From positions 1 through 64,000 of the forward strand of contig NZ_BAWW01000007.1 in NCBI RefSeq assembly GCF_000875975.1: a DNA stretch of 64,000 nucleotides, written 5' to 3'. Below the pieces are notes generated by a model. The model searched no databases. It was not told where the DNA came from and saw only the letters and a list, made by a program, of their open reading frames with translations. Shown here piece by piece: positions 28,958 through 38,426 of the stretch. This DNA comes from Parachlamydia acanthamoebae. GTDB lineage: Bacteria; Chlamydiota; Chlamydiia; Chlamydiales; Parachlamydiaceae. Position 1 is the first letter of the stretch. Every line of letters starts with the position of its first letter. A program made the position numbers and the translations under genes.

Positions 28958-29863
28958 TCAAATATTTTCTTTAAACCTTTTCCAGCTTTGCCGCATATAT
29001 CCACACCCTTGCGCATAGGGAGCTAGTCGTTTGCGAGCAAACTGGACCCATGATGATTCTGAAATTTGGGTATTAATTTCGACAACCGCATAAGGGACGG
29101 TTGATTGCGTTTGAAGCCTGATAGAATCACACAAAAGCTTGATAGCAAATCCTTTGTGCTGATACTGATGTTGAATATAAAAAGCTTGATAGCGAATCAT
29201 GCCCGGAGAAACACGATGCGTGACTAGCCAACCGACAATTTCTCGATTACAGTAAAGAGCTAAACTATTGAGCGGCTCAATCTTATCCGGTTCATGAAAA
29301 GGGGAAATGTAGAAAGGGTATGAACCCTGCTCTTCCAATTCTTTTAGATAAGTAATATCTTCTTTTGGAATATCTTTCCAAAAAACTTCTCGAAATGGCT
29401 TTGCAAAAGGTTCGGCGTAATGTTTTAACCAAGGCGGATCAAAAAGAGCTGAGTGGAACAAGTAAAACTGTGCCGAATGAATACTGGGATTCCATCCTTT
29501 GGCTACCAAAAACTTTTCGTTGGCTTGGTTTCTATCTGGATCAAAACGAAAAAACAATGAACAAGATTTGCAACCATTTGTGATTAAATCTTGCTCTGCA
29601 GACGCAAGTAACTGACTGCCAATTTTACGACCACGATAACTGGGAAGAACCGTAAACGAGTGAAGCTCGGCAAAAAGCACCAAGTTTGTATTAATACCAA
29701 CAATACTTCCTACTGGATAGATCCCATCAAAGGCAACATAGATCCAACAGCTTTCCTCTTGCTTTTCGGTAAAATAGGCCCAATCCCGAACATCGATTAA
29801 AACATTCAATTTTTCAAATTGTTCAGGAGGAAGGGGGAGATCGAACTTTTCTATCCGATACAT
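28958..29863 (-). CDS. GNAT-family N-acetyltransferase, two-domain
   Basis: 301 residues. The first half has the acetyl-CoA motif A (FTVLPSYRGRKIGSQLL, with the R-G-x-G-S turn). The second half looks like a second, more degenerate GNAT fold (AFYIQHQYQHKGFAIKLL). The substrate cannot be told. It stands alone, divergent from the phosphatase-like gene at 29989. Confidence 0.8.
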   Translation of the reverse strand: MYRIEKFDLPLPPEQFEKLNVLIDVRDWAYFTEKQEESCWIYVAFDGIYPVGSIVGINTNLVLFAELHSFTVLPSYRGRKIGSQLLASAEQDLITNGCKSCSLFFRFDPDRNQANEKFLVAKGWNPSIHSAQFYLFHSALFDPPWLKHYAEPFAKPFREVFWKDIPKEDITYLKELEEQGSYPFYISPFHEPDKIEPLNSLALYCNREIVGWLVTHRVSPGMIRYQAFYIQHQYQHKGFAIKLLCDSIRLQTQSTVPYAVVEINTQISESSWVQFARKRLAPYAQGCGYMRQSWKRFKENI

Positions 29864-29988
29864 GTTCTTTCTTTGCTTTCAGGGTTATTTTAACTGATTA
29901 ACATGTCATTTTTTTAATGGAAAGAGAATAGACTTGATTTACAACTTTTTTTATCTTACAACGCAAAATTTAGGGGAGGAAAAATAAG

Positions 29989-30552
29989 ATGAAGTGGCTG
30001 TATTTTGCATTTATTTTGTGTGGTCTGCATATTGAATTAATGGCTGTCCCCGCCCAGATCATTATTATTCGACATGGTGAGAAAACGCCCTTTCAAAAGA
30101 CCACCTCTTTGGCGCAAAAAGGCAAAGAACGAGCTGCCGCGTTAGTCCCTTATTTTCTTAAGGATCCCACCGTGACGCAGTATGGTCCACCTGTCGCGAT
30201 TTATGCACAAAATCCAAGTTCGGCGTTTCCCTCACTTCGCCCCATAGAGACTGTCACACCACTAGCAGAGATTCTTCATCTTGAATTAAATAGAACCTAT
30301 AAGAGTAATGAATTTGTGCCTATGTTGCGTGAAATCATGTCTGAACCTGCCTATGATGGGAAAATGGTCCTCATTTGCTGGCAAAGATATGCCATTCCAA
30401 TGATTGCTGAATCGCTTGGAATCTCTTCAGCTCCAAAAGAATGGCGAGGAAAGGATTTTGACAGATGTTGGTTGATTAACTTCCACCATCGGGCAGGACC
30501 CTCTTTTCAAAATATTCCTCAAAAACTTTTATATGGGGACTCGGATAGATAA
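29989..30552 (+). CDS. Exported histidine-phosphatase-fold protein, possibly inactive
   Basis: 187 residues with a signal peptide (about 1-20). The phosphoacceptor motif RHGEK lies just after it, near residues 28-32. In the family branch with this layout the second catalytic His normally sits in a WEHxxIP-like motif near the C-terminal third; here that site reads CWQRYAIP, with Arg where His is expected. The protein may therefore bind but not turn over phosphate esters. A hairpin starts at its stop codon. Confidence 0.7.
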   Translation: MKWLYFAFILCGLHIELMAVPAQIIIIRHGEKTPFQKTTSLAQKGKERAAALVPYFLKDPTVTQYGPPVAIYAQNPSSAFPSLRPIETVTPLAEILHLELNRTYKSNEFVPMLREIMSEPAYDGKMVLICWQRYAIPMIAESLGISSAPKEWRGKDFDRCWLINFHHRAGPSFQNIPQKLLYGDSDR

Positions 30553-30581
30553 CCTATCCCGAGCATTGCAACGGGATAGGT
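30552..30581. terminator. Hairpin between convergent genes, possible bidirectional terminator
   Basis: ACCTATCCCG and its exact complement form a 10-bp stem around a 10-base loop between the phosphatase-like gene and clpX, which converge here. There is no strong T-run on either side. Confidence 0.5.
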
Positions 30582-30593
30582 CTAAGAATTGAA

Positions 30594-31841
30594 CTAGGCG
30601 ATTTTTTCATCACCTGATGAACGCTTGATCATCGGCTCTTTTTTGCCCATGACCACATCATAATCAATAACAATCTCTGAAATGGTTGGATCGGACGGTA
30701 CGTCAAACATAAGATCTCGCATGATATTTTCTAAAATCATACGCAGAGCACGCGCTCCTGTACCTGCTTCAATCGCTTTTTGAGCAATCGCGGCTAAAGC
30801 TTCTTCTGTAAATTGAAGATTAACCCCTTCCATTTCAAACATAGCCATAAATTGCTTAGCGATTGCATTTTTAGGTTTACTCAGAATCGAAACCAAATCT
30901 GAGACTGTTAATTCATTGCAGTTTGCAATGGAATTAAACCGCCCCACAAATTCTGGGATCATACCAAACTGAATCAGGTCTTCTGGTTCAACCTTCGCTA
31001 ACAAATCGCTCTTTTTGGTTGGATCGACAGTTTCCTTATCTTTTGTAGTAAAGCCAATTGTACTTCTTCCCAAACGTTTTGCGACAATTTTTTCCATGTT
31101 CACAAAAGCGCCACCCACGATAAACAGAATATTTTCTGTATTGACCTTGATGTATTCTTGGTTCGGATGCTTTCTTCCACCTTTAGGTGGTACATTTGCA
31201 ATCGTTCCTTCCACAATTTTCAAAAGAGCTTGTTGTACACCTTCTCCTGAAACGTCTCGGGTTATCGATACATTCGCGGTGGTCCGATTGATTTTATCGA
31301 TTTCATCGATGTAAATAATACCTAGCTCTGCTTTGCTGACATCGTAATCTGCAGCTTGCAATAAACGCAGAATAATATTTTCAACATCTTCTCCAACGTA
31401 ACCGGCTTCAGTTAGTGTCGTTGCATCCGCGATCGTAAAAGGAACATCTAAGATATTAGCCAATGTTTTTGCAATTAATGTCTTTCCAGAACCTGTCGGA
31501 CCAAACAGCAAGACATTCGATTTGTTAAATTCGATTGCATTGTTGTCTGTGTTGGCTGAACGAATTCGTTTGTAGTGGTTATAAACAGCTACAGAAATCG
31601 TTTTTTTCGCATTATCTTGCCCAATGATATACTCATCAAGACGCTCTTTGATCTCTTTCGGCTTTAAAACCTTGAACTCATGGTTGGTTCTCGATTTTTT
31701 CTTTTCCAAAATCCCCGAACATAAGCTCACACATTTGTCGCAGATGTAAGCACTTGGACCAGATATTAATTTTTCAACTGCGTCTTCTGTTCGCCCACAA
31801 AAAGAACAAGAGATATTTTCTTTATTTGCTTTTTTTGCCAT
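30594..31841 (-). CDS. clpX: ClpX, ATP-dependent unfoldase of the Clp protease
   Basis: 415 residues. The N-terminal zinc domain has Cys12, Cys15, Cys34 and Cys37. Walker A GPTGSGKT is at 114-121 and Walker B is IIYIDEIDK. The RFNSIAN block and the C-terminal small AAA domain are complete. It unfolds substrates and feeds them to ClpP, whose gene is 36 bases upstream. The clpX-clpP-tig order matches other chlamydiae. Confidence 0.97.
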   Translation of the reverse strand: MAKKANKENISCSFCGRTEDAVEKLISGPSAYICDKCVSLCSGILEKKKSRTNHEFKVLKPKEIKERLDEYIIGQDNAKKTISVAVYNHYKRIRSANTDNNAIEFNKSNVLLFGPTGSGKTLIAKTLANILDVPFTIADATTLTEAGYVGEDVENIILRLLQAADYDVSKAELGIIYIDEIDKINRTTANVSITRDVSGEGVQQALLKIVEGTIANVPPKGGRKHPNQEYIKVNTENILFIVGGAFVNMEKIVAKRLGRSTIGFTTKDKETVDPTKKSDLLAKVEPEDLIQFGMIPEFVGRFNSIANCNELTVSDLVSILSKPKNAIAKQFMAMFEMEGVNLQFTEEALAAIAQKAIEAGTGARALRMILENIMRDLMFDVPSDPTISEIVIDYDVVMGKKEPMIKRSSGDEKIA

Positions 31842-31877
31842 TCTTAATCATTTATGTTGCTGATTTTTTTAACACTT

Positions 31878-32486
31878 CTATTTTCTTGTGGTTGTCACAA
31901 CTTCATCAATAATTCCGTACTCTTTAGCTTCCTGAGGGCTCATATAAAAATCTCTCTCAGAATCTGCTGCAATGCGTTCAACAGATTGACCTGTTGCACC
32001 CGCCATGATTTCATGCAATGAGCGTTTGAGAACCAAAATTTCTTTGGCTTGTAACATAATATCGGAAGAAGTTCCACCCACACCTCCAGAAGGCTGGTGA
32101 ATCATAATACGACTATTCGGAAGAGCAAAACGCTTTCCTTTTGTCCCCGCCATCAGCAGCAAAGCTCCCATCGAAGAAGCTTGGCCAATGCAATAGGTAT
32201 TCACATCACAAGTCATCCAACGCAATGTATCATAAATAGCCAATCCAGATGTGATGTAACCACCCATTGAATTGATATAAAGATGGACGTCTTTTTTGGG
32301 ATCTTCCATCTTTAGAAATAGGAGCTGCGCCACAACAATATTCGCTACTTGATCCGTGATATCGGTGCCGATAAATACAATGCGGTCTTGAAGCAAACGG
32401 GAAAAAATATCCATCGAGCGCTCGCCTCGCGCTGTATCTTCAATGACATAAGGCGTTAGAGAGTTAAAAGGTCTTTTATCTGACAT
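31878..32486 (-). CDS. clpP: ClpP, protease subunit
   Basis: 202 residues. The catalytic triad is visible: Ser105 in GQASSMGA, His130 in RIMIHQP, and an Asp near 179. It forms the tetradecameric proteolytic chamber used by ClpX. Chlamydiae carry two clpP genes; this is the copy linked to clpX and tig (the clpP2 position). Confidence 0.96.
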   Translation of the reverse strand: MSDKRPFNSLTPYVIEDTARGERSMDIFSRLLQDRIVFIGTDITDQVANIVVAQLLFLKMEDPKKDVHLYINSMGGYITSGLAIYDTLRWMTCDVNTYCIGQASSMGALLLMAGTKGKRFALPNSRIMIHQPSGGVGGTSSDIMLQAKEILVLKRSLHEIMAGATGQSVERIAADSERDFYMSPQEAKEYGIIDEVVTTTRK

Positions 32487-32602
32487 AGCGAATCCTTAGC
32501 GTGCTGTTTGAATGATGCCTTTGTTGTACATGAATTGACTATTTTTTTGCTACGATGCAAATTGAAAAGTTAAGATCTTCATTTTCAATTTGCTAAGCAA
32601 GA

Positions 32603-33889
32603 TCAATTTTTCTGCGCTTGTTCAACAAGGAAGTCCTTGATTTTCTTTGACATCAAAAGCTGGCGAACACGGTTATGCATTTCAGGAGAATTGAGCAAAC
32701 CACGTGCGTCTGTCAAAGAGCCTGAATATTTGTAAATTTGTGCAAATAATTCTCTAACAACTTCTTCATCAGATACTTGAACGTTAAATTTCTGAATGAG
32801 TTCGTTCTCCAAAAAGATCAAGCGGATCGAATCTGTGCATTCTTTTTCAATCTGTTCGCGCATTTCTTCAATTTTTTTCGAAGCTTCAGAAGAAGATAAA
32901 CCTGTTTCTTTTAATTCTTCAGTTTTTTGAGTAATAATCCGTTTGAGCTCTTGTTTAACGATAGAAGCAGGAACTTCAAAAGGATATTTCTCTAAAAGAA
33001 TAGGAGAAATCTGTTCTCGAAGCACAAATTTGGACTCTTCTTCAGCGTTTTTGTTGAGTTGGTCTTCAATTTTCTTGCGCATATCTTCTAGGCTTTCAGC
33101 ACCGGATTTCTTGGCGAATTCATCGTTTAACTCAGGAAGAATCGCCGTTTTTATCTCTTTAATTGTAATGCGTACATGAACAGGAGGCTCTTGATCTGCC
33201 GCTTGCGCTTCAACGCTTTCACCGGTCTTATGACCGACTATAGCGGTTTTAAACCACTCAGCCATATTTTGTTCATCGACTTTAAAAGAAGCATCAGCAT
33301 AATAAACTTGCTCTGGATTTTCGACGGAGCAAGCATCAACCACCACTGTATCTCCTTCTTGAACAGGACGATCTGTAACAACATTCCAATCAGCATGGTG
33401 GATACGTACATTTTCAAGAGCTTTATCAATATCTGCTTCTGTAATATCTTTTTTCTGAGCAGATTTTAGTTCTAAAGATTTTGGATCAACTTCAGGAATC
33501 TCGGGTGCAGATTCAAAATCAATGAGTAGGTCAGCTCCCGCTTCAAGAGAAACATTTTTAACTAAAGCTTTTTGAACACTTTCTTTTGTAAAAGGGTAAA
33601 TCCGTGTGATATCCATGAATTCACGTAGGGCACGGTTTAACAAAATATCGCGCCATTCTTTTTCAACGTGCGGGTGGAAATTTTGCAAAATCATCGCAGA
33701 GGGGACTTTTCCCTTACGAAAACCTGGCATAGAGACTTCTTTGGATATTGCTTTAATTGCTTCTTGATAAGCAGCTTGAGTTGCTTGAGGTGTGACATGA
33801 ACATCTAACTTCACCAGACATCCATCTTCTTTTTTCAGAGAGATTTTTACATGTTCATTGCTGACTTCTGTTTGATTATTAGACACCAT
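32603..33889 (-). CDS. tig: Trigger factor, ribosome-associated chaperone
   Basis: About 428 residues. The ribosome-binding signature PGFRKGKVP lies near residue 50. A divergent PPIase-like domain follows (GDTVVVDAC, then FKTAIVGHKTGE), then the long helical C-terminal chaperone domain. It binds nascent chains at the exit tunnel. The frame is open to a GTG at 33922 without a good ribosome binding site; the ATG at 33889 has GAGG only two bases upstream, so the start is uncertain by 11 residues. It lies upstream of clpP with a 116-base gap. Confidence 0.93.
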   Translation of the reverse strand: MVSNNQTEVSNEHVKISLKKEDGCLVKLDVHVTPQATQAAYQEAIKAISKEVSMPGFRKGKVPSAMILQNFHPHVEKEWRDILLNRALREFMDITRIYPFTKESVQKALVKNVSLEAGADLLIDFESAPEIPEVDPKSLELKSAQKKDITEADIDKALENVRIHHADWNVVTDRPVQEGDTVVVDACSVENPEQVYYADASFKVDEQNMAEWFKTAIVGHKTGESVEAQAADQEPPVHVRITIKEIKTAILPELNDEFAKKSGAESLEDMRKKIEDQLNKNAEEESKFVLREQISPILLEKYPFEVPASIVKQELKRIITQKTEELKETGLSSSEASKKIEEMREQIEKECTDSIRLIFLENELIQKFNVQVSDEEVVRELFAQIYKYSGSLTDARGLLNSPEMHNRVRQLLMSKKIKDFLVEQAQKN

Positions 33890-33961
33890 AACCTCATATT
33901 TTGGAAGTTTGTTTGAAAGCACATCTTAGCAAGTGTGCTTGAATCATACTCTTAAGAGAAA

Positions 33962-34032
33962 GCGGGTGATGAGGCTCGAACTCACGACCCTCACGTTGGC
34001 AACGTGATGCTCTACCACTGAGCTACACCCGC
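33962..34032 (-). tRNA. tRNA-Gly (GCC)
   Basis: On the minus strand a complete 71-base cloverleaf: acceptor GCGGGTG/CACCCGC, anticodon loop TTGCCAA (GCC), and T-loop TTCGAGC. The 3' CCA is not encoded and the discriminator base is U. Confidence 0.95.
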
Positions 34033-34049
34033 ATATGAAAAATCGCAAA

Positions 34050-34120
34050 GCGGGTGATGAGGCTTGAACTCACGACCCTCACGTTGGCAACGTGATGCTC
34101 TACCACTGAGCTACACCCGC
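34050..34120 (-). tRNA. tRNA-Gly (GCC), second copy
   Basis: A 71-base cloverleaf identical to the gene at 33962 except for one T-loop base (TTCAAGC instead of TTCGAGC). It lies 17 bases from its neighbour, so it is a tandem duplicate. Confidence 0.95.
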
Positions 34121-34158
34121 ACACTTTGCGTTATATTTGATATTGTATGGACCTGTAA

Positions 34159-34230
34159 GCGGGTGATGAGGCTCGAACTCACGACATTCACCTTGGGAAG
34201 GTGACGCTCTACCAACTGAGCTACATCCGC
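34159..34230 (-). tRNA. tRNA-Gly (CCC) with an acceptor-stem mismatch
   Basis: A 72-base cloverleaf with anticodon loop TTCCCAA (CCC) between TCACC and GGTGA. The 5' acceptor strand is GCGGATG while the 3' strand is CACCCGC, leaving an A5-C68 mismatch. The last 24 bases (T-arm and 3' acceptor) equal those of the tRNA-Gly (GCC) genes beside it. It is the promoter-proximal gene of the three. Confidence 0.9.
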
Positions 34231-34889
34231 AATTACGTCTAAATCAAATCCTGGCAGTTATTTTCACAACTTGTTACTTGATTTAAGCGACGAGTATAGG
34301 AGTGCTCGATTTTTTCGGCAACATTTTTTGATCAACGTTTAAAAAAGAATGAAAAAAAGTGTCGGTTCTAAACCAAAGAATGGAGGAAACTTTGACCTAG
34401 AACCGACGGTGGGGAATTTAAGAATTTGCTTCTTTAAACTTCACCATAATGACAGTATTGATTATCTTTCAAGATTTTTTTAGATATTTTCACACATCAC
34501 TAATATTCAATGTATTTTTTTAAATATTTTTCTAACGTATTTATCTTCATTTGATTATACAAAAGCCCCCCTAACTTATCCCCACCCCTCCAACAAGCAT
34601 AAAAACTAAATTAAATTAATCGTAAACAACTTACATTCTTAAACTAATTTTGTAATCAATCATTCTACTTGAAATTAACTCGCACAAATTGAAGATTTAC
34701 ACTAAATATAAAATTGCCCATTCAAAAAAAAATCTCAGAAAAAGAATCGATATTTTTTTTACCCTCTTCGCTTTTTTTGATTGCGTTCACATGGGAAAAA
34801 AGCTAAAAGATAGTGAAAAACCGCAAAGTTTCACTAAATTTCCCATTGTATGAGCGCTTAAAGGCTCTTTTAACCTAAATTTTCAGAGA
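34231..34889. other. 660-bp AT-rich intergenic region
   Basis: There is no convincing protein gene. On the minus strand, a TATAAT at 34554-34559 and a terminator-like hairpin at 34361-34407 bracket about 190 bases that might be a small RNA. The 16-codon frame starting MKINTLEKYL just inside it is the only short ORF with an ATG near the presumed start. The right half must hold the plus-strand promoter of the SNF2 gene, but I see no clear hexamers. Confidence 0.5.
34361..34407 (-). terminator. Orphan intrinsic terminator on the minus strand
   Basis: GTCGGTTCTA (34361-34370) and TAGAACCGAC (34398-34407) form a perfect 10-bp stem, extended inward by AAAG/CTTT. On the minus strand it is followed by ACTTTTTTTC, a good T-tract; on the plus strand there is none. 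No annotated minus-strand gene lies upstream of it. Confidence 0.6.
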
Positions 34890-34895
34890 GTGACA

Positions 34896-37800
34896 ATGCT
34901 AAATTTTCGCAAATTAAAAAAAGACTATTCGCCCAATATTTTAAACGAAGGAAAGGATTTGAACGCCAAGGGCATGGTTGTTTCTGCAAAAATTGTCAGT
35001 CTCAGCCCCCAAAACGTTCGAATTAGTTGTGGTGTCTTAGGCGCCTTCGATAATAAATATCAATGCGAAATTGAGATTAGCCGACACGACTCGACCACAT
35101 TGGATTCCGATTGTGATTGCCCCTATAAGTATGATTGCCAGCATCTGGCCGCCGTACTTTTTTACCTCGAAGAACAATTCGATGGAATGGTTGTCGAATA
35201 TTCTAAAGAAACAGACTTAGAAAAAGCACACACTTTTAATGAGAAAGAAAAAGATACCCTTCGCAAAACATTCAAAGAAGCCGCACAAAAAGAGGGCGTT
35301 AGAAAAGGAAAGAAACAACAAAAAGAGCTTTTAGAAGAGTATATCGGCGCTTCGCAAGTTTTAGGACAATCCCCTTTCTTTCTACCTGAAGAAGAACTAA
35401 CTTTAGATAAAGCGGAATTGGCCGTTGTCTTTACAACAGCTGGAAATGCTGCAGATGCTTTCCATGCAGCCGAAATCCAACTCGCCTTGCGCCTCCCTTT
35501 CCGATCAAAACCTTTAATCATTCCTGTCATTCGCGATTTTTTAAATGCTGTGCGGTATAGCGAACCCCTTTATATTGGAAATAAACGCTATTATTTTACC
35601 CTACAATCTTTTGATGAAGAAAGCGCCTTTCTCCTTAAAAGCATCATGGATTTCGCCCGCTTTCCCGATGTTGTTGCCGATCGCGCACAGCGCCTTGCGA
35701 CCCTCGACAGTGAAACTTTTGGAACAATTTTGGCACAGATTTATGAATCCGTTATGCAACGCTTAAGCACAACAGGCTCCGTCTTAGCAGATGATTCCAA
35801 GCAGAAAACCATGCCATGTCTCTATAGTGGAAGCTTAGAAGAGCCGCTTCGACTCTCCCCTGGCCCCGCAAACCTTCAATTTGAACTCGAATATTTTACT
35901 GCACCAGACCCCAAAATTCTCTTTAAACCAACCCTTCTAATCGACCAAGGAATCGTTACGCTACAAGAAGCTCGCCTTTTCGAATGCTGCAAACCAGGCA
36001 TGATTTTAAATCATACTTACTATCGATTCCCTACCCTAATCAAGCGCAAACATTTGCGCAATATTTCAGTTGTCAGAGATATCACCATCCCAGAACCTTT
36101 ATTCGGCACATTTGTAGAAAACTCCCTACCCGAACTCATGCGATTTACTCATGTCAGCAACGGTGAGATCATTGAAAAGTTTGTGACACTTCCTTTTACA
36201 GGAAAGCTTGTTGCCGAATGTGATATTCACTATCTCAACGGCGTTTTAGAGGCAACAGTCGAGTTTGTTTATGGGCAAACAAAGGTCCCTTCCTCTTCGA
36301 ATCAACTCACCATTCAGGAGATAATGTCTTTCGTTAAGCCGGAAGGAATTTTGGCTCGCAATTTAACAGAAGAGCAAAAAATCCTAAATGATCTCTTCCA
36401 AGACTTTGTCTATGATGCCTCACAACACTGCCATGTATGCAAATCTGATAAAAAAATTGTCGAATTTATGACCGAAGTCATTCCACGTAACCAGAGTCGA
36501 GTTAAATTTAATTGCCCATCTAACTTACTTGACCAGTTTATCTACGACAACACCAAGTTTAAATTGCACCTTTCTGAAACAGAGAGAATGGATACCTATA
36601 AAGTTGATCTTAAAGTCGATGGCTACCTAAATGGCGTGACGATTGACTTACTTTGGGAATGTCTATCTTCTAAGAAAACATTCATCGAACTTTCTCGTGG
36701 GAAAACATCCAAAAGAAAAACGCATGCCGACGACGAGAGCAATTTCAAAACGCTTAAAATTCTCGTGCTAGATCTCGATAAATTGGCTCCAGTCGTTGAA
36801 ATATTCGACGAGCTAGGCATCAATCTTCTCACGAATCACGAAGAAGAAAGACCTTTATGGAGTTTAGCAAGCTTGGATGCAAGCAGTTTTGAGGGGCTTC
36901 CAATTGCGTTTTCAATGACAGATAGATTACGTGAAGTTCAGCAACAAATGCTTGGAAAACAGTCATTTAACGCCCAACAGGTTCCAGAAGTCATCAATGC
37001 CAAATTGCGCGAATACCAAGTAGAGGGAGTCAACTGGCTTGAGCGACTACGCCACATGCACTTGAACGGAATTTTGGCTGATGATATGGGTCTCGGAAAA
37101 ACACTGCAGGCAATTATCGCGGTGACTCAAAACAAAATTGATTATCCCGATTCAATCTCCATCGTCGTTTGCCCGACTTCCTTGGTTTACAACTGGCAAG
37201 AAGAATTTTCTAAATTTAATCCTCAGCTAAAAACTTTGCCTGTTGATGGCTCGCCAGCTCAACGCAAAAAGCTGATTAAAAACATGAAAAACTTTGATAT
37301 CATCATTACATCTTATACCCTGCTACAAAAAGATATTGAGCACTATCAAAGCCTTAAATTTAGATATTGCATTCTCGATGAAGCCCAGCACATCAAAAAC
37401 AGGGGAACGCGCAACGCGAAATCGGTCAAAATGTTGCAAGCCGCCCATCGTTTAGTCTTAACAGGAACACCGATTGAAAATTCATTGGAAGAACTTTGGA
37501 GCTTATTTGACTTCTTAATGCCTGGATTATTAAGTACTTTCGATAGATTCGTGGAACGCTATATTCGCAATCCACATACTAATCAGGGGAAAAATCTAGA
37601 AATCTTACGTCGCAAAGTTTCTCCTTTTATCTTGCGTCGTATGAAGCAAGACGTTTTATCTGAGCTTCCACCTTTATCCCAAATTGTGTATCATTGCCAC
37701 CTTTCGGAAACGCAGCAACAACTTTACCGTTCTTATGCACAATCCGCACGCGAGGAACTCTCTCAGCTTGTCAGCAAAGAAGGATTTGATAAAGTCCAAA

Positions 37801-38396
37801 TCCACGTATTGGCAACTCTGACACGTTTGAAACAAATTTGCTGCCATCCTGCGATTTTTGCTAAGGAGAAACCCGAAGGAGGCGACTCTTCCAAATACGA
37901 TATGTTGATGGAACTTATTCCTACACTCATCGAAGGAAAGCATAAGACCGTTATTTTTAGCCAATACACGCGCATGCTTAATATTATCCGCGACGATTTA
38001 TCCTCACAAGGTATTCCATTTGAATACTTAGATGGATCGAGCAAAAATCGTTTGAATATTGTAAAAAAATTCAACGAAGATGAAAATATCCCCATCTTCC
38101 TTGTTTCCCTGAAAGCTGGCGGTACGGGTCTTAACTTGATCGGTGCGGATACAGTTATCCACTATGATATGTGGTGGAACCCCGCAGTTGAAAATCAGGC
38201 CACAGACCGCGTGCACCGCTTAGGACAAAAGAAATCCGTGTTGTCTTATAAGCTGATTACCTTGGGAACCATCGAAGAGAAAATCTTGCAACTTCAACAA
38301 CAAAAAGAAGGCCATGTCAAAAAAGTTGTCAGCTGCGATGAAGAAGCAATTGCCAAATTGACTTGGGAAGAAGTGTTGGAACTTTTGCAAGTTTAA
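34896..38396 (+). CDS. SWIM zinc-finger SNF2/SWI2-family helicase-like ATPase
   Basis: About 1166 residues. Near residues 70-85 a SWIM-type zinc motif CDCPYKYDCQH (CxC...CxH) is present. A long family-specific middle region follows, then the SNF2 ATPase: motif I DDMGLGKT, motif II DEAQHIKN, motif III LTGTPIEN, and motifs V and VI GLNLIGADTV and ATDRVHRLGQ. Such ATPases translocate on DNA and remodel nucleoprotein; in chlamydiae the histone-like Hc1/Hc2 nucleoids are plausible targets (inference). The frame opens with a GTG at 34890; the ATG at 34896 is preferred. It lies directly upstream of mreB, the chlamydial order. Confidence 0.92.
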   Translation: MLNFRKLKKDYSPNILNEGKDLNAKGMVVSAKIVSLSPQNVRISCGVLGAFDNKYQCEIEISRHDSTTLDSDCDCPYKYDCQHLAAVLFYLEEQFDGMVVEYSKETDLEKAHTFNEKEKDTLRKTFKEAAQKEGVRKGKKQQKELLEEYIGASQVLGQSPFFLPEEELTLDKAELAVVFTTAGNAADAFHAAEIQLALRLPFRSKPLIIPVIRDFLNAVRYSEPLYIGNKRYYFTLQSFDEESAFLLKSIMDFARFPDVVADRAQRLATLDSETFGTILAQIYESVMQRLSTTGSVLADDSKQKTMPCLYSGSLEEPLRLSPGPANLQFELEYFTAPDPKILFKPTLLIDQGIVTLQEARLFECCKPGMILNHTYYRFPTLIKRKHLRNISVVRDITIPEPLFGTFVENSLPELMRFTHVSNGEIIEKFVTLPFTGKLVAECDIHYLNGVLEATVEFVYGQTKVPSSSNQLTIQEIMSFVKPEGILARNLTEEQKILNDLFQDFVYDASQHCHVCKSDKKIVEFMTEVIPRNQSRVKFNCPSNLLDQFIYDNTKFKLHLSETERMDTYKVDLKVDGYLNGVTIDLLWECLSSKKTFIELSRGKTSKRKTHADDESNFKTLKILVLDLDKLAPVVEIFDELGINLLTNHEEERPLWSLASLDASSFEGLPIAFSMTDRLREVQQQMLGKQSFNAQQVPEVINAKLREYQVEGVNWLERLRHMHLNGILADDMGLGKTLQAIIAVTQNKIDYPDSISIVVCPTSLVYNWQEEFSKFNPQLKTLPVDGSPAQRKKLIKNMKNFDIIITSYTLLQKDIEHYQSLKFRYCILDEAQHIKNRGTRNAKSVKMLQAAHRLVLTGTPIENSLEELWSLFDFLMPGLLSTFDRFVERYIRNPHTNQGKNLEILRRKVSPFILRRMKQDVLSELPPLSQIVYHCHLSETQQQLYRSYAQSAREELSQLVSKEGFDKVQIHVLATLTRLKQICCHPAIFAKEKPEGGDSSKYDMLMELIPTLIEGKHKTVIFSQYTRMLNIIRDDLSSQGIPFEYLDGSSKNRLNIVKKFNEDENIPIFLVSLKAGGTGLNLIGADTVIHYDMWWNPAVENQATDRVHRLGQKKSVLSYKLITLGTIEEKILQLQQQKEGHVKKVVSCDEEAIAKLTWEEVLELLQV

Positions 38397-38426
38397 CTTA
38401 ATCAGATTCACTCTTTGGAATAAATT

